Shown piece by piece: positions 1 through 7,686 of a stretch of 64,000 nucleotides of DNA. The stretch spans positions 1 through 64,000 of the forward strand of contig LJTN01000009.1 in the NCBI GenBank assembly GCA_001303415.1, in the 5' to 3' direction. The first letter of the stretch is position 1, and each line of letters begins with the position of its first letter. The notes beneath the pieces are model-generated. The model was not told the DNA's origin, did no database searches, and worked only from the letters and a program-made list of their open reading frames with translations. The translations under genes and the position numbers were made by a program. The stretch comes from Myxococcales bacterium SG8_38. GTDB taxonomy: Bacteria > Myxococcota_A > Polyangia > Polyangiales > Houyiibacteriaceae.

Positions 1-257
1 ATCAACTCGGCGATGTCCGGTCGCTTGAGTGGGTCGCCGCCCGGCAGCACCAGCATGCTGCCGAGCTCGGCCACACTTCGCATGAGCGCTTTGCCCTGCT
101 CCGTGGTGAGCTCGGCCGGGTCCCGATGGGGGATGGCGCTCGCCCGGCAATGCTGGCAGGCGAGGTCGCACGAGATGGTCGTCTCCCAGTACACGTTGCG
201 CGGCTGGCGGCGATAGATGAATCCCTGGTACTCGGTTCCGACGGTCTCAAGCTCCAT
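1..257 (-). CDS. Radical SAM/SPASM-type protein, N-terminal part (runs off the window)
   Basis: Only the first 85 or so codons lie in the window. Around residues 30-37 the protein has a CxxxCxxC motif (CDLACQHC), the [4Fe-4S] and S-adenosylmethionine binding signature of radical SAM enzymes. About 40 residues later comes GGDPLKRPD, which matches the SAM-contacting strand of the SPASM-containing subfamily related to heme and peptide maturases. The start ATG overlaps the stop of the upstream gene (TGATG), so the two are probably translationally coupled. The substrate cannot be inferred because the C-terminal auxiliary-cluster domain is missing here. Confidence 0.85.
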   Translation of the reverse strand, partial: MELETVGTEYQGFIYRRQPRNVYWETTISCDLACQHCRASAIPHRDPAELTTEQGKALMRSVAELGSMLVLPGGDPLKRPDIAEL

Positions 258-688
258 CAGGCTCGACCTCCGTGTCGATTGACACCGCCCAGTCGATCCG
301 CCCACTTCTCGGGGTACCCATCGTAGTAGCGGGTCCATTGTTTGCCGGTCAGCTCCCGGTAGAGCAGCGCATAGGCCGCGCGGGAGATCGAAGGCAACCC
401 GACGACGGGCAGGTAGAGCCAGCCGAGTACCCGCGACTGCTTGGTGTGGCCGAGCTCGTGGGCGCGGTTTCTCATGTCGAGGTCGTGCCAGCGGCTGCTT
501 TCCCGGCTCCAAAAAACCACGTGCCCGAGCGAGATCCCCGTCCCCTTCGATTCGACGACCAGCCGGCCGTCCTCGACCTCGATCTTCACGATGCGCTTGC
601 GGGCGGCTTCCGCGGCCAACATGGCCGCGCCGAGCGCCGTTTGAGGCGCTTCCCAGGCGAGGGACAATCCTTTGCGGATCACCGACAT
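257..688 (-). CDS. Small HExxH-motif protein, function unknown
   Basis: 143 residues. The central motif HELGH (residues 77-81) is an exact HExxH zincin-like signature, followed by KQSRVLGWLYLP, a hydrophobic stretch that could be membrane-associated. The N-terminal half looks like a small beta-rich region (KIEVEDGRLVVES). The protein is much shorter than typical metalloproteases and I see no clear third zinc ligand, so protease activity is only a possibility. It lies directly upstream of, and overlaps by one base, the radical SAM gene, which suggests the two act together or share expression. I do not recognise a named family. Confidence 0.75.
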   Translation of the reverse strand: MSVIRKGLSLAWEAPQTALGAAMLAAEAARKRIVKIEVEDGRLVVESKGTGISLGHVVFWSRESSRWHDLDMRNRAHELGHTKQSRVLGWLYLPVVGLPSISRAAYALLYRELTGKQWTRYYDGYPEKWADRLGGVNRHGGRA

Positions 689-733
689 GCCCGCAAGCCT
701 AGCACCCGTCGGGCGAAACGGGATTCGACCGGG

Positions 734-1345
734 TCAAACCCGGCTTGCGACGCCGCGATACAAATGCGAAACCAGCCGCGGTCCCTTGCCTTCGAGCTCG
801 TCGACCGAGGTGAGCTCGAAACCCGCCTGCTCGACGGTTCGGTCGATCGGGCGGTTGATGTTGCATCCCTCGGCGAGTCGGCTCCAAATCGGGTTGAGCC
901 GGTCTTGCCAACGAACGATGCGCTCGACGCGCGCGCGGCCGTGCTCGATGAACAGGTAGCGTCCGCCCGGCTTGAGCACCCGGCGCATCTCGGCGAGAGC
1001 CGCCCGTTCATCGGGGATCGAGCAGAGCGTCCAGGTGGTGACCACGCAGTCGAAACGGCCTGCATCGAACGGAAGCCGATGGTCGGCGCGCAAGCTCGTC
1101 CTTTCGACTGGGAAGGGGGCTTCGTCGATCCGCCGCTCGACCGGGCCGACCCCGTGGGTGACCATGGGGTCGACTCCCCACACCGATCGCACCTCGCTCG
1201 AATAGTGGCGCAGATTCCGGCCCGTCCCAAAGCCGATCTCGAGCACCTCGCCGTGTGCACGTCCCACCGTCTCGGGCCGCAAGTCGTCCATCATTCGCAT
1301 CGCGAAATCCTGGGCCCACGGCCTGATGCGATCGCGGATGCTCAT
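734..1345 (-). CDS. Class I SAM-dependent methyltransferase
   Basis: 203 residues from the ATG at 1345. Motif I is EIGFGTGRN, an acidic residue ends the next strand (GVDPM), and a later loop (VLKPGGRYLFIEHG) is typical of the methyltransferase type 11/25 group, often acting on small molecules or lipids. The longer open frame upstream is the antisense-like extension through the Msr gene and is not coding. The start is five bases downstream of the Msr stop, so it is probably co-transcribed with that gene. The methyl acceptor is unknown. Confidence 0.85.
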   Translation of the reverse strand: MSIRDRIRPWAQDFAMRMMDDLRPETVGRAHGEVLEIGFGTGRNLRHYSSEVRSVWGVDPMVTHGVGPVERRIDEAPFPVERTSLRADHRLPFDAGRFDCVVTTWTLCSIPDERAALAEMRRVLKPGGRYLFIEHGRARVERIVRWQDRLNPIWSRLAEGCNINRPIDRTVEQAGFELTSVDELEGKGPRLVSHLYRGVASRV

Positions 1346-1350
1346 CCTGG

Positions 1351-2505
1351 TTATTCGAAGAGCGACAAGTACTCGCCATAGCCTTCCTTGGCGAGGTCTT
1401 CTTTGGGGATGAACCGGAGCGAAGCGCTGTTGATGCAGTAGCGAAGGCCGGTGGGCGCGGGGCCGTCGTCGAACACGTGGCCTAGATGGCTGTCGCCGTG
1501 CTTGCTGCGCACCTCCGTCCGCGGCATCAGAAGCTTGCGATCGACGTGCTCGGTGATGTTGCTCTCGTCGATGGGCTTGGTGAAGCTTGGCCAGCCGGTG
1601 CCGCTTTCGTACTTGTCGGTCGAGCTGAAGAGGGGCTCGCCGCTGACTATGTCGACGTAGATCCCTTCTCTCTTGTCGTCCCAGTACTCGTTGCGAAACG
1701 GCGGCTCGGTCCCCTCTTCCTGGGTGACTTTGTACTGGAGCGGCGTCAGCTCCTTGCGAAGCTCGGCCTCGGAAGGACGGTCGTATTGCTTGCTCTGATT
1801 GGACATGGACTTGCTCCCCTTGGGCTTCTTCGGTGCCTCTAGCGGCCGGTGGCCCCAAACCGACTCGAGAAAGCGCTCGCGGCCGGAGCCGATTCGGTAG
1901 CGCTTGTAGTCCCCTGGATTCTTCTTGTAGTAGTCCTGATGGTACTTTTCGGCAGGGTAAAACGGCGTTGCTTGACGGATCTCGGTCACGATGGGCTCGT
2001 CGAAGATTTTGGCCTTTTCGAGCTTCTTCTTCGATGCCTCGGCGAGGTCGCGCTGCTCACGGCCGGCGACGAAGATCGCGGTGCGATATTGCTTTCCGCG
2101 GTCGGCGAACTGCCCCCCATCGTCGGTGGGGTCGATCTGGCGCCAAAACACCTCGAGCAAGTGCTCGTACGAGACCGCTTTGGGGTCGTACTCGACGCGG
2201 ACGGCCTCGACATGCCCGGTGTTGCCGGAGCTGACCTCTTGGTACGAGGGGCTCTTTTCGGGTCCTCCAGTGTAGCCGGACGTCACGCGCACGACCCCTT
2301 CGAGCTTCTCGAAGGGCGGCTCCATGCACCAAAAGCATCCCCCTGCGAAAATGGCGGTCTCGAGCTTTTTGCCTTCGGGCGCTGCCTTCGCGTCCGGTTT
2401 GTCGGGCTTGGGCTCATCGGCGTGCGTCGAGGCCAACCCGACGGCTACTCCGATGGCCGCGATCAGCGCAATCGCCGCCCCCATGGTCTTCGAAGAGCTC
2501 TTCAT
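1351..2505 (-). CDS. msrAB: Secreted bifunctional peptide-methionine (S)/(R)-S-oxide reductase MsrA-MsrB
   Basis: 384 residues, starting at the ATG preceded by AGAAGG nine bases upstream. An N-terminal hydrophobic signal (residues about 8-28) suggests export. The MsrA domain has GGCFWC (catalytic Cys57) followed by [10 protein letters not shown] and SGYTGG. After a lysine-rich linker the MsrB domain runs from about 245 to the end, with [14 protein letters not shown] and the catalytic Cys357 in [11 protein letters not shown]. The paired CxxC zinc site found in many MsrB proteins is absent. The fusion repairs both diastereomers of oxidised methionine, here probably in the periplasm, with electrons supplied by a thioredoxin-like carrier. 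A MsrA-MsrB order is common in bacterial fusions. Confidence 0.95.
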   Translation of the reverse strand: MKSSSKTMGAAIALIAAIGVAVGLASTHADEPKPDKPDAKAAPEGKKLETAIFAGGCFWCMEPPFEKLEGVVRVTSGYTGGPEKSPSYQEVSSGNTGHVEAVRVEYDPKAVSYEHLLEVFWRQIDPTDDGGQFADRGKQYRTAIFVAGREQRDLAEASKKKLEKAKIFDEPIVTEIRQATPFYPAEKYHQDYYKKNPGDYKRYRIGSGRERFLESVWGHRPLEAPKKPKGSKSMSNQSKQYDRPSEAELRKELTPLQYKVTQEEGTEPPFRNEYWDDKREGIYVDIVSGEPLFSSTDKYESGTGWPSFTKPIDESNITEHVDRKLLMPRTEVRSKHGDSHLGHVFDDGPAPTGLRYCINSASLRFIPKEDLAKEGYGEYLSLFE

Positions 2506-2612
2506 CGCATCAATCCTTCTAAGGCTCGTCTGCCTTAACGCCAATCACCCCCGCGTGTTTCAGAAAAACAGCATGCCCCGGTGGTTTCCAGGCTCGAGGC
2601 GTCTCAGGGCCG

Positions 2613-3656
2613 CTATTCCTTCTCGAGGAAGAGCGTTTGGGTCGGGTAGGCGAACTCGATCTGCTCTTCGGCGAACTTTCGGAAGATCGCGAGATTGATC
2701 GCCTGCTGAATGTCCATGTAGAGGTTGTAGTCCGCGCTCAGCACGTAATAGACGGTTTCGAAATCGAGTGAAAAGTCGCCGTACGAAGCGAAATGAGATC
2801 GGTCGAACCGGGTGTTTTCCCGTGCTTCGATGGCCTCGCGAATGATGCTCGGGATCTTTTCGAGCTTGTCGGCCGGCGTCCGATAGATGACGCCGATCTT
2901 GAACACCACGCGCCGCTCGGCCATCCGTCCGAAGTTGCGGATACGGCTGGTGAGCAGATCGGTGTTCGAGAAGACGAGTTGCTCGCCCGAGAGACTGCGG
3001 ACCCGCGTCGTCTTGATGCCGATGTGCTCGACCGAGCCAAGCAGATCTCCGACGATTATGAAGTCGCCGATGACGAACGGCTTGTCGAGCACGATCGAAA
3101 GTGAGGAGAACAGGTCGCCTAGAATGTTCTGGACGGCGAGGGCGACGGCGACACCTCCGATGCCGAGGCCCGCGACGAGCGCCGTGACGTCGACACCGAG
3201 ATTGTCGAGGATGAGCAGGAGGATCGTCGCCCAAAGAACCAACCGCCCGATGAAGCTCAGCGCGTTCATCGTCATCCGCTGGCCGCCGTCTGTCTCTTCC
3301 TTGCGGTAGTTCTCCAGCCAGATTTGAAGCGCCCTGCTGATCCAAATTCCAGCCTGAATCAGCGTGGCGATGATCACGACCTTCCAGAGCACGCCGCGCA
3401 CGTTTGCTTCGAGCTTGAGTGACATCGAGCCGGCGAAAACTGCGACGATCGTCAGATAGAGCAGCTTCGTCTTGCGGAGCGCGCCGACGACGAGGTCGTC
3501 CGCGATGGTAGTCGTTTTCGTCGTCAGGCTGCTGATGCGCACGATCAGCACCTGCTCGACGACCCGCAGCGCGATCAGGATGCCCACGGTCACGCCGAGT
3601 GCGATCAACCAGGCTTGCAGCTCGTTTCCGTAGTACGTGTCGGTTAGTGAAGGCAC
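2613..3656 (-). CDS. Small-conductance mechanosensitive channel (MscS family)
   Basis: 347 residues with hydrophobic segments near 13-35, 65-85, 90-110 and 135-155. The glycine/alanine-rich pore helix is clear (GLGIGGVAVALAVQNILGD), followed by the beta domain (KPFVIGDFIIV, and GIKTTRVRSLSGE). The protein opens under membrane tension to release osmolytes at hypo-osmotic shock. It uses a GTG start one base after the tag stop, without an obvious separate ribosome site, so translational coupling to tag is likely. The C-terminal cytoplasmic domain appears complete. Confidence 0.92.
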   Translation of the reverse strand: MPSLTDTYYGNELQAWLIALGVTVGILIALRVVEQVLIVRISSLTTKTTTIADDLVVGALRKTKLLYLTIVAVFAGSMSLKLEANVRGVLWKVVIIATLIQAGIWISRALQIWLENYRKEETDGGQRMTMNALSFIGRLVLWATILLLILDNLGVDVTALVAGLGIGGVAVALAVQNILGDLFSSLSIVLDKPFVIGDFIIVGDLLGSVEHIGIKTTRVRSLSGEQLVFSNTDLLTSRIRNFGRMAERRVVFKIGVIYRTPADKLEKIPSIIREAIEARENTRFDRSHFASYGDFSLDFETVYYVLSADYNLYMDIQQAINLAIFRKFAEEQIEFAYPTQTLFLEKE

Positions 3657-3657
3657 G

Positions 3658-4272
3658 CTATGGTTTTGCGATCCGATCGCGTGCGAAGCAACCCTCTAGG
3701 TGGTCATTCACCAAGCCCATCGCCTGCATGAACGCATAGACCGTCGTCGGACCGACGAAAGTCCATCCTCGGCGCTTGAGCTCTTTGCTCAGCGCCGTCG
3801 AGGTGGGAGTGCTGGAGAGTCGCGTCAGCGTTGCATGCGTCATCCTCGTGGGCCGCTCCTTGTCGGGAGGGACGTATTCCCAGAAGAAAGCCGAAAGCGA
3901 GCCTCGCTCGTCTTCGATCTCGATCGCGCGCTTGGCATTGTTGATCGTCGATTCGATCTTGCCGCGGTGCCGCACGATGCTCGTATCCTTCAAGAGCCGC
4001 TCGACGCTGCGCCGGTTGAACCTGGCCACACGATGGTAGTCGAACCCAGCGAAGGCCTTCCGGAAGCTCTCTCGCTTCCGCAAGATGGTCAGCCAGCTGA
4101 GCCCCGATTGAAACCCTTCGAGACAGATTTTTTCAAAGAGGCGATGATCGTCATGGACCGGCCGGCCCCACTCCCGATCGTGATAGGCCTCGTATTCCGG
4201 CGTGCGGCTGCACCACCAGCAGCGAACGAGCCCATCGTCACCGAGAGCCAAGCCTTTGGGAAGCTTTGGCAC
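3658..4272 (-). CDS. tag: DNA-3-methyladenine glycosylase I
   Basis: 204 residues, the usual length. The N-terminal RCWWCSRTPEYEAYHDREWG block carries the first zinc ligands and the base-binding region; LFEKICLEGFQSGLSW and GPTTVYAFMQAMGLVNDH are conserved Tag blocks, and a late Cys (EGCFARD) completes the zinc snap. It excises 3-methyladenine from alkylated DNA. The gene starts with GTG behind a GGGGAG site and is flanked at 15 bases and 1 base by the P450 and MscS genes on the same strand, although no functional link between the three is obvious. Confidence 0.95.
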   Translation of the reverse strand: MPKLPKGLALGDDGLVRCWWCSRTPEYEAYHDREWGRPVHDDHRLFEKICLEGFQSGLSWLTILRKRESFRKAFAGFDYHRVARFNRRSVERLLKDTSIVRHRGKIESTINNAKRAIEIEDERGSLSAFFWEYVPPDKERPTRMTHATLTRLSSTPTSTALSKELKRRGWTFVGPTTVYAFMQAMGLVNDHLEGCFARDRIAKP

Positions 4273-4287
4273 ACCCCGGCTCCCCGC

Positions 4288-5490
4288 TCACCGAGGCTCG
4301 AGGATCGCGGGGAAGCTCTTGAGACCACGCGTGAAAGAGGACGACACGTACTCGGGCTCCTTGCCCTTGGGGATCCGGATGCTCTTGACCCGTTGGGTCA
4401 TCTCCTCGAGCGACAAGCGAATCTCCATGCGCGCCAGGGAAGCGCCGAGGCAGAAGTGCGGTCCGAGGCCGAACGACAGATGCTTCGCCTCTTGCGTGAA
4501 GTCACGGAAGATGTTGAAGGTATGCGGGTCCTTGTACTTGCGCGGGTCGCGGTTCGCGGCCGGATAGGTGAGGCCCACCTGCTGGCCTTCCTTGATGATC
4601 TTGCCATGCATCTCGTAGTCGCGCGTCGCCGTCCGATACATGTTCACGAACGGACAGACCCAACGAATGATTTCCTCCACTGCGTTTGGGATGAGCGACG
4701 GGTCTTCGTAGAGCGCGTCGTACTGCCTCGAATCGTTGGAAAGCCGCTCGAGACCTCCGGCAATTGCGCTCCGTGTCGTCTCCGCACCGCCCACGTTGAG
4801 CAGCACGTGCTCGAACAGCAACTGTGACTCGTCTAGCTTTTCGCCGTTGATCTCGGCATTCATCCAGATGGTCAGGATGTCGCTTCCTTTACAACCGGCG
4901 GCCAGGCGGTCCTGCACCATCTCCTCGTGATGCATGACGAAGTGCTCGAAGCACTCGTTCACTTCGTCGGTGACGTATTCGGGGCCGCATCCGCCCATCA
5001 TGATTCCGTTGATCCACTGCTGCACTGCAGGCCGCTTCTCCTCGGGAATGGCCAGCATGTCGGCGATGAGGCGCATGGGAAGCGCTGCAGCCAAATCGGT
5101 GACGATGTCCACCTCGTCCTTCACGAGCATCTGGTCGACCAGGTCTTTGACGATTACGCGCACGCGGTTTTCCATCTTTCGCATCTGGCGCGGTGTGAAT
5201 GCGGACGAGACAAGCGCACGCTGCTTGTTGTGCTGCTCGCCGTCTTGGTAGATCATCGCCGGGTCGGGCGGGATGTTGGGACGGACGCCCTCACCGTTGA
5301 TGAAGGTTTCCGTATCGCGTTCGATGGCGACGATGTCGTCGTATCTGAACACTTCCCAAACCCCGTTCGCCTCGTCGAAGTAGAGCGGCTCGTGCTCGAG
5401 GAAGTGGTCGTACATCTCGTACGGGTTGTCGTGGGTCTTGGGGTCGCAGAAGTCGACATTGTGAAATTTTACGGGGCACTTACTTTCCAC
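4288..5490 (-). CDS. Cytochrome P450 monooxygenase
   Basis: 400 residues, typical of soluble bacterial P450s. Visible signatures are the I-helix GGAETT (234-239), ExxR (E273-R276) and the heme-binding loop FGLGPHFCLG with Cys347 as axial ligand. It would need ferredoxin and reductase partners, none of which lie nearby. The GTG start follows GGAGG by five bases. The leader contains an operator-like palindrome matching the KstR consensus of mycobacterial cholesterol-catabolism genes, which makes a sterol, fatty-acid or other lipid substrate plausible, but the sequence alone does not fix the CYP family. Confidence 0.93.
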   Translation of the reverse strand: MESKCPVKFHNVDFCDPKTHDNPYEMYDHFLEHEPLYFDEANGVWEVFRYDDIVAIERDTETFINGEGVRPNIPPDPAMIYQDGEQHNKQRALVSSAFTPRQMRKMENRVRVIVKDLVDQMLVKDEVDIVTDLAAALPMRLIADMLAIPEEKRPAVQQWINGIMMGGCGPEYVTDEVNECFEHFVMHHEEMVQDRLAAGCKGSDILTIWMNAEINGEKLDESQLLFEHVLLNVGGAETTRSAIAGGLERLSNDSRQYDALYEDPSLIPNAVEEIIRWVCPFVNMYRTATRDYEMHGKIIKEGQQVGLTYPAANRDPRKYKDPHTFNIFRDFTQEAKHLSFGLGPHFCLGASLARMEIRLSLEEMTQRVKSIRIPKGKEPEYVSSSFTRGLKSFPAILEPR

Positions 5491-5503
5491 GAGATCCTCC
5501 GTA

Positions 5504-5520
5504 CATCCGCGTGGCGGATG
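5504..5520 (-). other. Short hairpin in the P450 leader
   Basis: CATCCGC, three unpaired bases, then GCGGATG form a perfect seven-base-pair stem a few bases ahead of the P450 ribosome-binding site. It would sit in the 5' untranslated region and could affect access to the start. No T-run follows it, so it is not a terminator. Confidence 0.4.
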
Positions 5521-5524
5521 TTAC

Positions 5525-5539
5525 TTTACTTTATGTAAA
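5525..5539. promoter_or_regulatory. AT-rich palindrome TTTAC-N5-GTAAA upstream of P450
   Basis: A perfect 5-bp inverted repeat with a five-base spacer in the P450 promoter region, distinct from the KstR-like site beside it. Its shape fits the operator of a small dimeric repressor such as a TetR or GntR protein. No such regulator is encoded nearby. Confidence 0.4.
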
Positions 5540-5551
5540 CTAACTATATTT

Positions 5552-5565
5552 TAGAACAGGTTCTA
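5552..5565. promoter_or_regulatory. KstR-like operator (TAGAACAGGTTCTA)
   Basis: The 14-base near-palindrome fits TnnAACnnGTTnnA, the consensus bound by the TetR-family repressor KstR in actinobacterial cholesterol and lipid catabolism. It lies just downstream of a TTGACC -35-like hexamer (5570-5575, minus strand), so a bound protein would block transcription of the P450. The match is exact at every specified position. Whether a KstR homologue exists in this genome is not visible here. Confidence 0.55.
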
Positions 5566-5654
5566 GTCCGGTCAAGCGCAATCGGCGCCGATGACCGAAA
5601 GAAGACAGACACGAATCGCGTGTTCGGTACGGCCCGGCGGAGGCGTTCGGATCG

Positions 5655-6527
5655 CTACGCGGGCTTGCGCGCCATGATGGCCCAGGTGCTCGAAGGCATG
5701 AAAACGCCGTCGGCGCGCAGATAGGGCTCGAGCAGCGCATGCAGATCCCGTCGAACGTCCGGAAGCTTGCGCTGTCCTTCCTCGCCGGCCTCGCGAACGA
5801 TCTCGCCGGAGGGACCCACCAGTATCTGGTAGTCGATCGCTTCTTCGATGGTGCGTCCGATGCACACATCCGCATCGATGCGCTTGAAGAGCTCGACCTC
5901 CGGGAACCCCGCGGCCTCCAGCATGGCGCGGTCGGTTTCCTCGTTCGCCATCGAAAACGGGCCGGGTCCGCAGGTCGATGCGTTCTCTCCAGGGGGCGGG
6001 AGGTGACGAAGCGCGATTTCCTTAGCGGCGCCCCAGCACGGATTTTCGGCCAAGCTGCGCCAGACGATCAAGCACAGCTTGCCCCCCGGCTTGAGCGCGT
6101 GATTCGCGTTGCGCAGCGCGCGCACGGCGCTCTGAAAGAACATCACGCCGAACCGCGAGTAGGCGACGTCGAAGTAGCCCTCCGGCAAATCGCAAACCTG
6201 CGCATCGCCGATCTCGTAGCGCACGTTGCTCACGCCAGCGGCGTCTCGCTCTTCTTCGGCGATGTCGAGGAAGGCATCGGTGCAGTCGATTCCGACCACC
6301 TCTCCCGATGGGCCCACCATTCGTGCGATTTCGAGGGCGGTTTCACCGAATCCGCAGCCGATGTCGAGGACTCTGTCGCCTTCGCGGATGCCGAAATCAT
6401 CATAGGCGATGTCACTATGAATCTTGCCGTTTCCGGAGAGCAGATGCCGAAACCGAATCCATTTCGGCGTCAGGATCTCGTTCCAGCATTCAACGAAGCC
6501 CAAATTGTCGGACGACACACCATCCAT
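5655..6527 (-). CDS. SAM-dependent methyltransferase (UbiE/type 11-like)
   Basis: 290 residues from the ATG at 6527; the open frame continues 20 codons upstream to 6587, where it would overlap the SOUL gene, so the start is uncertain. Motif I is VLDIGCGFGET, followed by GIDCTDAFL, DAQVCDLPEGYFDVAYSRFG (motif II region) and LKPGGKLCLIVW. This pattern is typical of class I methyltransferases acting on lipids, quinones or polyketides. It is the last gene of a minus-strand run after the IsdG-like and SOUL genes. The substrate is not predictable from sequence. Confidence 0.85.
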   Translation of the reverse strand: MDGVSSDNLGFVECWNEILTPKWIRFRHLLSGNGKIHSDIAYDDFGIREGDRVLDIGCGFGETALEIARMVGPSGEVVGIDCTDAFLDIAEEERDAAGVSNVRYEIGDAQVCDLPEGYFDVAYSRFGVMFFQSAVRALRNANHALKPGGKLCLIVWRSLAENPCWGAAKEIALRHLPPPGENASTCGPGPFSMANEETDRAMLEAAGFPEVELFKRIDADVCIGRTIEEAIDYQILVGPSGEIVREAGEEGQRKLPDVRRDLHALLEPYLRADGVFMPSSTWAIMARKPA

Positions 6528-6570
6528 GACTGTAGATGGTGCGCCCTCGATGGCGCATTTGCAATAGCGG

Positions 6571-7260
6571 TCAGGTGGACGTCGCAACCTCCCGGAATGC
6601 GGTGAGGATTTCGTTCCGACGCAGGAACCACGGCATGAACGGTGGATTGTACCGCGCCCAAACCGGCTCGCCCACGGCTTCGCATCCGTGATCGCGGAGC
6701 GTGTCGCGCAGCGCTGCGAGATGTCTGTCGTAGAGATCCTTCGTCCATCGTCCCGAGTAGCGAATCGCGGCCAAGCGACGCGCTGGAGCTTCCTCGATGC
6801 GAATGCGTGGGTCGTTGGGCTCGGGAAGGGTCTCGCGCGAGAATTCGGAAGGCATCATGAACCGGACGATGAACTGATCGCCGCTCCGCTCTTGCGTCAC
6901 CGGCGTGGTCATGGAGATCTTGGTCCCTTCGGCTTTTTCCTGGGTGACCGGCGCAGTCATGGCGATCTTCCGTTCGCCCTGGTTCGCTCCAAAGATGTAC
7001 TTGGCGAGGATTCGGAAGCCTTCGTTGCCCGCGGTTTCCAAGGTGCCATCGACCGTGGCCTCGGCAACCAGATAGGACTCGTATTGGCGAATTTCGACGT
7101 CGCCCATCGTCTCCACCACCCGGTAATCCGGGCTTTCGTATGCCATCTCTCCACCTCCCAGCATGGCGATGAATACCGCCACGGCCACGAGCAACACGAG
7201 CAGCACGACCAGCGTGATCCAAAGCCGCTTCTTCACCGGGTCGCTCGGCTCGTTTGCCAT
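6571..7260 (-). CDS. SOUL family heme-binding protein, membrane-anchored
   Basis: 229 residues. An N-terminal transmembrane helix (about 13-34) anchors the protein, and the remaining domain shows SOUL hallmarks: YRVVETMGDVEIRQYESYLVAE near the start, KIAMTAPVTQE, a second ISMTTPVTQE and PFMPWFLRRNEI at the C-terminus. SOUL proteins bind heme or other tetrapyrroles. The gene starts six bases after the stop of an IsdG-like monooxygenase, so the two are probably one transcript. This supports a joint role in heme handling at the envelope. Confidence 0.92.
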   Translation of the reverse strand: MANEPSDPVKKRLWITLVVLLVLLVAVAVFIAMLGGGEMAYESPDYRVVETMGDVEIRQYESYLVAEATVDGTLETAGNEGFRILAKYIFGANQGERKIAMTAPVTQEKAEGTKISMTTPVTQERSGDQFIVRFMMPSEFSRETLPEPNDPRIRIEEAPARRLAAIRYSGRWTKDLYDRHLAALRDTLRDHGCEAVGEPVWARYNPPFMPWFLRRNEILTAFREVATST

Positions 7261-7266
7261 CGCTGC

Positions 7267-7632
7267 TCAGCCTGCCTCATGCGCATCGTCGGTGCTCAGA
7301 AACACCTCGTGAATGGTCAGCTCGTTGGGCCCGCGAAACATTTCCTTCGGCGGCCGATTGCGGTGTGCTTCCGCGAACGACGGGCTCTTCGTCCATGCCA
7401 CGAAATCATCGAACGATTCCCACCAAGTCTTGACTTCGTAGTAGCCCGTGCCTCCTGGGCCGGGCGTCCATTCTCCGGTTTCGTGATCGAGCTTCATCGG
7501 TCGCGGCCGGTGCACCTCGTTCCGAATGAATCCCTTGGCCTGGTCGACCAGGTGAACTCGTTTCCGGAAGCGATCTTCGAAGTCGATTTCGAAGCCCTCG
7601 GCCACCGGGATGCGGTTTGTGACGACGATCAT
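7267..7632 (-). CDS. Antibiotic-biosynthesis-monooxygenase (ABM) fold protein, possible IsdG-type heme monooxygenase
   Basis: 121 residues from the ATG at 7632; the longer upstream frame runs antisense into the ndh gene and is not used. The fold class is recognisable from the VVTNRI start, YYEVKTWWESFDDFVAW and SFAEAH. Asn6, Trp80 and His90 fall at the positions and spacing of the catalytic Asn-Trp-His triad of IsdG/IsdI heme-degrading monooxygenases, with ten residues between Trp and His as in IsdG. Its neighbour is a SOUL heme-binding protein. The heme-degradation role is inference; other ABM proteins act on quinones or polyketides. Confidence 0.75.
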   Translation of the reverse strand: MIVVTNRIPVAEGFEIDFEDRFRKRVHLVDQAKGFIRNEVHRPRPMKLDHETGEWTPGPGGTGYYEVKTWWESFDDFVAWTKSPSFAEAHRNRPPKEMFRGPNELTIHEVFLSTDDAHEAG

Positions 7633-7686
7633 GCGACGAGCATACACCGCTTTTCGTTTTGAGCAGATGGCGCTACGTAATTTCGC

